In this document: positions 6,202-9,337 of the stretch, in pieces
Numbering within the stretch: position 1 is the first letter of the stretch
Layout: every line of letters starts with the position of its first letter
Source of the DNA: UBA11650 sp963997925
Lineage (GTDB): Bacteria; Chloroflexota; Dehalococcoidia; Lucifugimonadales; UBA3495
Reading direction: 5' to 3'
Assembly: GCA_963997925.1 (NCBI GenBank)
Contig: CAXEOX010000119.1
Location: 1-9,337, forward strand
Length of the DNA stretch: 9,337 nucleotides
Position numbers and translations under genes: made by a program
The notes under the pieces: model-generated
Databases searched by the model: none
Told to the model about the DNA's origin: nothing
The model's input: the letters and a program-made list of their open reading frames with translations, nothing else

Positions 6202-6297
6202 CGTCCTGTTCCTTAGCCAGCTAGATCTCCTCCTCACTCACAATCCGAGCCACAAAGCCTCTACTGCATTAGACCAAGGCCGTGAAGGATCGAACGA

Positions 6298-6513
6298 ATG
6301 AGCGAAGCTACTTGCCTCCCGACAACAACGTGGTTCCTGTACTCGGAAGACGATGTACCGTTGGGCCGGATATACCGGAGCAGTGACCCTCAGGTCGAGG
6401 CGCGGGTCGAAGACGGTCCGGGCTTCGCGTCCGCCGAAGTCGTGAGCTTCACCGAGCTTCGGGCTACCTGCGCCATGCGCCGATTCAAAGTGGTTGTGCG
6501 GGTCTTGACCTGA
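6298..6513 (+). CDS. Small protein of unknown function (71 aa)
   Basis: A 71-aa frame with GAAGGA at 6284-6289, eight bases before ATG 6298, which is the main reason to accept it. The protein alternates charged and hydrophobic residues (for example WFLYSEDDVPLGRIYRS near residues 12-28 and FKVVVRVL at 63-70), suggesting a small beta-rich soluble domain. There is no signal peptide, membrane segment or known motif; two Cys residues (6 and 58) are far apart. It lies 96 bases after the exonuclease gene in the same direction. I do not recognise the family. An overlapping minus-strand frame has no ribosome binding site and is taken as a shadow. Confidence 0.5.
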   Translation: MSEATCLPTTTWFLYSEDDVPLGRIYRSSDPQVEARVEDGPGFASAEVVSFTELRATCAMRRFKVVVRVLT

Positions 6514-6595
6514 GTCCGGATTGGACGCCGGCAACCACCCGTCGCCATGTTCTGGAAGACCCGTAACCCCTGTGGTCCCCTAGGGTAACTCCTCA

Positions 6596-6754
6596 ATGAA
6601 CCCCTACGCCCCCCACCTCTTTATCTATCCCCTCACCCAATCCCTTAACGACAAGTCACACAAGAAACTGGCCCAATTGGGCCGTCTCCATGGACCAATG
6701 GGTACCAACATCCTAGCCCAAACAGCCATTTGGATCTGGCACCCCAGGCACTGA
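6596..6754 (+). CDS. Possible 52-aa protein (doubtful)
   Basis: An ATG-initiated frame of 52 codons starting MNPYAPHLFIYPLTQSL and ending AIWIWHPRH. The composition is protein-like (amphipathic, Trp- and Leu-containing) and stops cleanly before a promoter for the next gene. The only ribosome-binding candidate is a weak AGGG about ten bases upstream, and no family is recognised. It could be a remnant or a chance frame. Confidence 0.25.
   Translation: MNPYAPHLFIYPLTQSLNDKSHKKLAQLGRLHGPMGTNILAQTAIWIWHPRH
6670..6683. repeat. Perfect 14-bp palindrome GGCCCAATTGGGCC
   Basis: Fully self-complementary, located in the gap upstream of the coiled-coil gene and inside the doubtful 52-codon frame. It could be a regulator site; being 14 bp with no spacer and no U tract, it is not terminator-like. 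Confidence 0.35.
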
Positions 6755-6780
6755 CGCATCTCCCAACCACTGGACATAAT
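6751..6780 (+). promoter_or_regulatory. Candidate promoter of the first coiled-coil gene
   Basis: CTGACG (6751-6756) and CATAAT (6775-6780) are separated by 18 bases, with 4/6 and 5/6 matches to the -35 and -10 consensus. Transcription would begin near 6787, about 40 bases before ATG 6827. Confidence 0.4.
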
Positions 6781-6826
6781 AAAAATGCCAGTTGATGGAT
6801 CGTGAAGAATACGTGAGGTGAATGTG

Positions 6827-6988
6827 ATGGAGCTAGAGGAGAAGATCGAAGAACTGGAAGGCTCGTTGGCCAATCTCAAAGTGGAGATTAAAGGCTTACT
6901 GATAGAGTTGAAGGAATTGGCCCTGCGGGGGCAAGACCCTATCAGGCAGAATCGTCCCCAAGCGATGGTCTCTGCCGCAACACCGTAG
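6827..6988 (+). CDS. Small coiled-coil protein, paralogue of 8009-8206
   Basis: A 53-aa protein beginning MELEEKIEELEGSLANLKV, with hydrophobic residues in heptad-like spacing over about residues 3-33 (IEELEGSLANLKVEIKGLLIELKELAL) and a short polar tail. It should form a dimeric or trimeric coiled coil in the cytoplasm; there is no signal or membrane segment. GAGG at 6815-6818 lies eight bases before the ATG. It is about 58% identical over 38 residues (22 matches, counted by eye) to the protein at 8009-8206, which makes both very likely real. The two flank the archaellin-like gene in the same orientation. No named family or function is known to me; a role linked to the filament is inferred from position only. 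Confidence 0.75.
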   Translation: MELEEKIEELEGSLANLKVEIKGLLIELKELALRGQDPIRQNRPQAMVSAATP

Positions 6989-7080
6989 GGGGGAGCTCGT
7001 TGGCAGCGGATACCGCCGCCTCGCCGAGCACCACTAGCCTACGTATATCTACGAATTTACAGTTTTCGCTGGTTGCCCCA

Positions 7081-7089
7081 TGGTATATA
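7081..7089 (+). promoter_or_regulatory. Extended -10 promoter of the archaellin-like gene
   Basis: TGGTATATA carries the TGn extension and a TATATA hexamer in an AT-rich stretch that stands out from its surroundings. Transcription would start near 7096, about 40 bases before ATG 7137. No strong -35 lies at the right distance. Confidence 0.45.
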
Positions 7090-7136
7090 TTAAAAAATGC
7101 GTGCCAGGGCGGGGTGTAGTGGTCTAGGAGTACCAG

Positions 7137-7475
7137 ATGTCCCGAAAAACCGCACCTTATCAATCACCAGCAAGAATCTACGACGACCAACGTGGCATAA
7201 CCGGCCTTGAAACGGCTATCGTTCTTATCGCCTTCGTCGTGGTCGCATCGGTATTCGCCTTCGCTGTCCTCAACGTTGGGCTTTTGAGTTCTCAGAAGAG
7301 CGAACAGGCGGCTCTCGGTGGCCTGGAAGCAACCTCCGCCTCGCTAAGCATCCGCGGCGATGTGATTGCCAGCGCCAATGCCGGCAAAACGGCGATCGAC
7401 ACCGTGAGGTTCAATCTGGCTCCAGCATCCACTTCTTCCGAGCCGTCGATCTGTCCACCACCGGGACCGTGGTAA
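7137..7475 (+). CDS. Archaellin/type IV pilin-like protein, N-terminal part (frameshifted)
   Basis: The frame gives 112 residues, of which about the first 100 look genuine. Residues 19-25 (RGITGLE) form a class III, prepilin-type signal: cleavage after Gly20 would leave Ile1 and a Glu at mature position 5, the hallmark of type IV pilin-like subunits. The hydrophobic helix AIVLIAFVVVASVFAFAVL (27-45) follows, and IRGDVIASANAG then begins the globular domain, as in archaellins of archaea and their Chloroflexota relatives. After cleavage the subunit would be extracted from the membrane into an extracellular filament. AGGAG at 7126-7130, six bases from the ATG, is strong. From about residue 101 the frame turns to non-homologous sequence (PSICPPPGPW), while the true continuation lies in the -1 frame (next entry). 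No assembly ATPase or prepilin peptidase is in the window. Confidence 0.85.
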   Translation: MSRKTAPYQSPARIYDDQRGITGLETAIVLIAFVVVASVFAFAVLNVGLLSSQKSEQAALGGLEATSASLSIRGDVIASANAGKTAIDTVRFNLAPASTSSEPSICPPPGPW

Positions 7476-7759
7476 CTTATCTCGACGAGAACCAGGGCAT
7501 CAACTGCGAAAATCCCCAAAGCTTCGATGGCGACGCCGATACTCCCGAGTGCTCTTGGTCCACTAGTTGGTTGATTGGTTCTGGGGACATCGTCGATAGT
7601 GGCGAACAGGTGGAGGTAACGGTCACACTCACAAATCTGACTCCCCTACTGACCGAGAAAACGGAGTTCTCTGTTCAAGTGAAGCCCAACAAGGGCGCGA
7701 TAGTGATTGTGACCAAGACGCTCCCAGGGGAATTGAAGGGCGTCACGGCCCTCAGGTAG
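7469..7759 (+). CDS. Archaellin-like protein, C-terminal part (out of frame with 7137-7475)
   Basis: The open frame is nominally 96 aa from GTG 7469, but it has no ribosome binding site and its sensible protein sequence extends upstream to about 7442 (AVDLSTTGTVVTYLDENQ). It is rich in beta strands (EQVEVTVTLTNL, EFSVQVKPNKGAIVIVTKT), as expected for the immunoglobulin-like outer domain of an archaellin, and ends GELKGVTALR. Adding one base near 7440 (TCCGAG to TCCGGAG) joins it to the upstream part as one 207-aa protein, the normal size for such a subunit. It is therefore the second half of one gene. It may be broken in this strain or reflect a base-calling or assembly error; a canonical slippery heptamer for programmed frameshifting is not present. 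Confidence 0.75.
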   Translation: MVTYLDENQGINCENPQSFDGDADTPECSWSTSWLIGSGDIVDSGEQVEVTVTLTNLTPLLTEKTEFSVQVKPNKGAIVIVTKTLPGELKGVTALR

Positions 7760-8008
7760 CTCAGAATCTCGCGAGGATCCACGATTCAGCGATTCCCAGA
7801 GTCAGACTGCTAGCACACGCGGTTCCGCTTCCATGGGCATGATCGTCTGCTCCCGTTAAGGTCGCTGTATAACGCAATTCCGGACGTGAATCGTCACTTT
7901 CCGAATCTAGAATTTCAGTGGTTTTACCTATGTACCTTTGCACCTAGGGCTGGTAATTTGGTCTCTAATCAGGTGCATAGGGCACACTGGATACGCGGAG
8001 GAGATAGA
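7760..8008. other. 249-base gap between the archaellin-like gene and the second coiled-coil gene
   Basis: No gene is supported. The open frame of the downstream gene runs back to 7886, but that extension shows no coiled-coil character. An extended -10-like TGGTAATTT at 7951-7959 could start transcription of the coiled-coil gene; no -35 is clear. No terminator with a U tract is seen after the archaellin stop. Confidence 0.35.
7997..8003 (+). promoter_or_regulatory. Strong ribosome binding site GGAGGAG that decides the GTG start at 8009
   Basis: GGAGGAG five bases before GTG 8009 is the best ribosome binding site in the window. It fixes the start at the point where similarity to the paralogue at 6827 begins. 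Confidence 0.75.
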
Positions 8009-8206
8009 GTGGCGGAACTGGAGGAGCGGGTAGAGCGCCTTGAAGGCGACTTAGCAGACATGAAAGCTGGCATCAAAGATTTACTGATAGAACTTAAAGT
8101 GCTTATGGCACGAAATCATAATCCCCTGGCAGACCAAAACGCCGACAACCAGCCCCCGGCTCGTACCGGGCCCGTGATTGTAGTGGCGCCGACCAACGTG
8201 ATCTAG
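8009..8206 (+). CDS. Small coiled-coil protein, paralogue of 6827-6988
   Basis: A 65-aa protein starting at GTG 8009. Residues 2-36 (AELEERVERLEGDLADMKAGIKDLLIELKVLMA) form a strongly predicted coiled coil with Leu/Val/Ile at heptad positions. A tail rich in Asn, Gln and Pro follows and ends in a hydrophobic VIVVAPTNVI that could be a short docking strand. The core matches the protein at 6827-6988 at about 58% over 38 residues, with an identical LLIELK; the C-terminal tails differ. An in-frame GTG at 7886 would add 41 residues, but it lacks a ribosome binding site and the added sequence is unlike the paralogue. It lies downstream of the archaellin-like gene in the same direction. Function unknown. 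Confidence 0.75.
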   Translation: MAELEERVERLEGDLADMKAGIKDLLIELKVLMARNHNPLADQNADNQPPARTGPVIVVAPTNVI

Positions 8207-8213
8207 ACAGCAA

Positions 8214-8228
8214 GACTGGGCTCCAGTC
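8214..8228 (+). terminator. Hairpin after the second coiled-coil gene (weak terminator candidate)
   Basis: GACTGG-GCT-CCAGTC is a perfect six-base-pair stem with a three-base loop, beginning eight bases after the stop codon. There is no U tract, so termination by the intrinsic mechanism is doubtful. The rest of the convergent gap to 8427 shows nothing recognisable. Confidence 0.3.
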
Positions 8229-8427
8229 CCGTCGAGGTTCGATCGCTGGGTTAATCTCCCTGGCCTTCATCATTTGATGGAGCGCCGCATGGGTTTATGC
8301 CACGCCCCGCAAAGCGGCTCCACCGACACGACCTCTCCAAAGCCTTCAACGTCCTACACCTAATCGCTGGTGATAGCCATCTGCACCCCTATTCAGTGGT
8401 TGTTGCCCGAACGCACTAGCTAGAACC

Positions 8428-8799
8428 CTACTCGCCTTCCACGAACTTCATGGATATGGAGTTCACGCAGTGCCGCGCGTTCTCCGGGGTAAGGCCTTCA
8501 CCGAAGAATACGTGACCCAGATGTCCTCCGCAGTTGTTGCACTCAACCTCGACTCGATGGCCGTCAGGGTCGGGTAGCTGATTTACAGCCCCGGGAATCT
8601 CTTTGTCGAAGGCAGGCCAACCGCAACGAGCGTCGAATTTATCAACAGACCTATACAGCTCGGCGTTGCACCGGCGGCAGATATAGGTGCCCGTTTCATA
8701 AAAATCGTCGTACTCTCCCGTGAATGGCCTCTCAGTTCCCTTTGATTCGATGATGTACCGCTCCTCTGCTGAAAGCGGATTGTACTTAGAAGTATCCAT
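8428..8799 (-). CDS. msrB: Peptide-methionine (R)-S-oxide reductase MsrB
   Basis: A 123-aa cytoplasmic repair enzyme that reduces the R epimer of methionine sulfoxide in proteins, using thioredoxin for recycling. Catalytic Cys111 lies in RHCVNSISM. The resolving Cys59 is in CGWPAF, where most relatives have CGWPSF. Two zinc-binding pairs are present at Cys41/Cys44 (CRRC) and Cys87/Cys90 (CNNC). GHLGHVF (92-98) is the conserved His-containing loop. The length is that of a stand-alone MsrB and no MsrA domain is fused. The ATG at 8799 is preceded by AAGGGAG, six bases away. It converges with the coiled-coil gene and is divergent from the AAA ATPase gene. A 16-bp dyad lies in the presumed leader. 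The gene appears complete and functional. Confidence 0.96.
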   Translation of the reverse strand: MDTSKYNPLSAEERYIIESKGTERPFTGEYDDFYETGTYICRRCNAELYRSVDKFDARCGWPAFDKEIPGAVNQLPDPDGHRVEVECNNCGGHLGHVFFGEGLTPENARHCVNSISMKFVEGE

Positions 8800-8830
8800 G
8801 ATCGCTCCCTTGTGAGTTATTCGGCGGTCC

Positions 8831-8846
8831 AGAAGGAAGTCCTTCT
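8831..8846. promoter_or_regulatory. 16-bp dyad AGAAGGA-AG-TCCTTCT in the msrB leader
   Basis: Perfect 7-bp arms around two bases, 32-47 bases upstream of the msrB ATG and just downstream of a possible -10 at 8857-8862. The position suits a repressor site. The arm also resembles a ribosome binding sequence, so an RNA hairpin effect is possible. Confidence 0.4.
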
Positions 8847-8856
8847 AGTGCCTCTG

Positions 8857-8862
8857 ATTTTA
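8857..8862 (-). promoter_or_regulatory. Possible -10 element (TAAAAT) for msrB
   Basis: TAAAAT on the minus strand matches the consensus at 5 of 6 positions and would start transcription near 8850. The sequence at the -35 distance is poor. Confidence 0.3.
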
Positions 8863-8915
8863 CACCTTCCGTAGTTACACGGCACCGGTCTCCCATTTTG
8901 GAACGTAGATTTCCC

Positions 8916-9012
8916 AATCAACTCCTTCGTTACACGATTGATTCTTTGCTGGACAACCTATCCTCTCAGACGTAACATTCCCCCATAATCAACCTAATTG
9001 CTCCAAATCAAC
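8916..9012 (+). repeat. Three copies of AATCAAC upstream of the AAA ATPase gene
   Basis: Exact copies lie at 8916-8922, 8987-8993 and 9006-9012, and a near-inverse copy (GATTGATT) at 8936-8943. They occupy the gap upstream of the gene at 9034 and could be binding sites of one regulator. Confidence 0.3.
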
Positions 9013-9033
9013 GGACTAGCGGAAGTTGCAAGC

Positions 9034-9337
9034 ATGGTTGAGTCCCATCCTGCCCATGATTCAGGCCGTATCTTCGTTGGCCGCCATCGTGAAATGGTCG
9101 AGCTTACGGCAGCCCTGAATGATGCCCTTACCGGTCATGGCCGCATGGTCGTTCTTGCCGGTGAGCCGGGCATCGGGAAAACACGCACCGCTGAGGAGTT
9201 GGCCGTTCTGGCCGAGACGCGAGGGGCCCAAGTCTTATGGGGCAGGTGCTATGAAGAGCAGGGGGCGCCCCCCTACTGGCCATGGGTCCTGTGGACACAA
9301 TCGCCCACCCCTTGTGGGATGCCAATCGAGACCTCCA
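9034..9337 (+). CDS. AAA ATPase (AAA_16-type) of a probable transcriptional regulator or signalling protein, 3' end outside the window
   Basis: The first 101 codons of a gene that runs off the window. Residues 14-17 (FVGR) and the following helix start an AAA_16/STAND-type module. GEPGIGKT (43-50) is an intact Walker A motif. LWGRCYEEQGAPPYWPWV (68-85) is the segment after the second strand in many large Chloroflexota regulators that couple this ATPase to a LuxR-type helix-turn-helix or a cyclase domain; the output domain here is unseen. ATG 9034 has GGAAG eight bases upstream. After WPWV the sequence (LWTQSPTPCGMPIETS) no longer resembles the family, where a QAIRSYV-like helix is expected. 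The last 50 or so bases may therefore hold a frameshift, a recombination point or an assembly artefact. Confidence 0.75.
   Translation, partial: MVESHPAHDSGRIFVGRHREMVELTAALNDALTGHGRMVVLAGEPGIGKTRTAEELAVLAETRGAQVLWGRCYEEQGAPPYWPWVLWTQSPTPCGMPIETS

Larger units (their letters stand above)
6514..6826. other. 313-base region between the 71-aa gene and the first coiled-coil gene
   Basis: It contains one doubtful 52-codon frame (6596-6754, listed separately), a pyrimidine-rich stretch on the plus strand around 6590-6655, a perfect 14-bp palindrome (6670-6683) and a plausible promoter (6751-6780) for the coiled-coil gene at 6827. Nothing else is recognised. Confidence 0.4.

Noticed and set aside
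7425..7450. Programmed -1 ribosomal frameshifting as the explanation for the split archaellin-like gene
   Set aside because: No X-XXY-YYZ slippery heptamer is present in the overlap and no clear downstream stimulatory stem was seen. A one-base deletion explains the data more simply.
7761..7943. Minus-strand 60-codon frame between the archaellin-like and second coiled-coil genes
   Set aside because: No ribosome binding site or family features; the sequence looks non-coding on both strands.
8229..8254. GGTTCGATC resembling a tRNA T-loop
   Set aside because: The flanking bases do not pair as a T-stem, and no acceptor, D or anticodon arm could be fitted around it.
9128..9325. Minus-strand 65-codon frame near the right edge
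   Set aside because: It is antisense to the AAA ATPase gene with an intact Walker A motif, and its sequence looks like a shadow frame.

Overview
This window looks like an accessory stretch from a marine or environmental Chloroflexota bacterium, most likely the SAR202/Dehalococcoidia side of the phylum. That placement is inferred from protein style. There is an archaellin-like filament protein in an otherwise bacterial setting. There is a small lipoprotein with a PDIESTVRARV-type segment and a Pro/Thr tail. The right edge carries an AAA ATPase with a GAPPYWPWV segment of the kind common in Chloroflexota. No rRNA, tRNA, CRISPR array or recognisable transposase was seen.

Layout. Bases 41-1588 (minus) encode a GMC-family FAD oxidoreductase. 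It is separated by a 346-base divergent intergenic region from a short plus-strand lipoprotein gene (1998-2204). Plus-strand genes follow: a nucleoside 2-deoxyribosyltransferase-like protein (2376-2858) overlapped by ATGA with a small Cys-rich protein (2855-3085), a HAD phosphatase (3292-3984), an ADP-ribosylglycohydrolase (4030-4974), a Nudix hydrolase (5131-5592), a DEDDh exonuclease (5626-6201) and a 71-aa protein of unknown function (6298-6513). Several of these act on nucleosides, nucleotides, ADP-ribose or nucleic acid ends, so this part reads as a loose nucleotide and ADP-ribose housekeeping neighbourhood. Most genes are separately spaced rather than packed in one operon.

The right half holds the most unusual signal. 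An archaellin/type IV pilin-like gene (7137-7759) is split by an apparent one-base frameshift near 7440. It is flanked by two paralogous small coiled-coil proteins (6827-6988 and 8009-8206), each starting behind its own Shine-Dalgarno sequence. The first is too short to be found by ordinary length cut-offs. The arrangement suggests a filament-associated module with a duplicated, undescribed coiled-coil partner.

A minus-strand methionine-R-sulfoxide reductase (msrB, 8428-8799) follows, with a perfect 16-bp dyad in its leader. The window ends inside a plus-strand AAA ATPase gene (9034 onward). Several perfect dyads lie in intergenic regions (2240-2277, 3992-4010, 8831-8846) and are candidate operators. 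A 23/28 direct repeat brackets the GMC gene.
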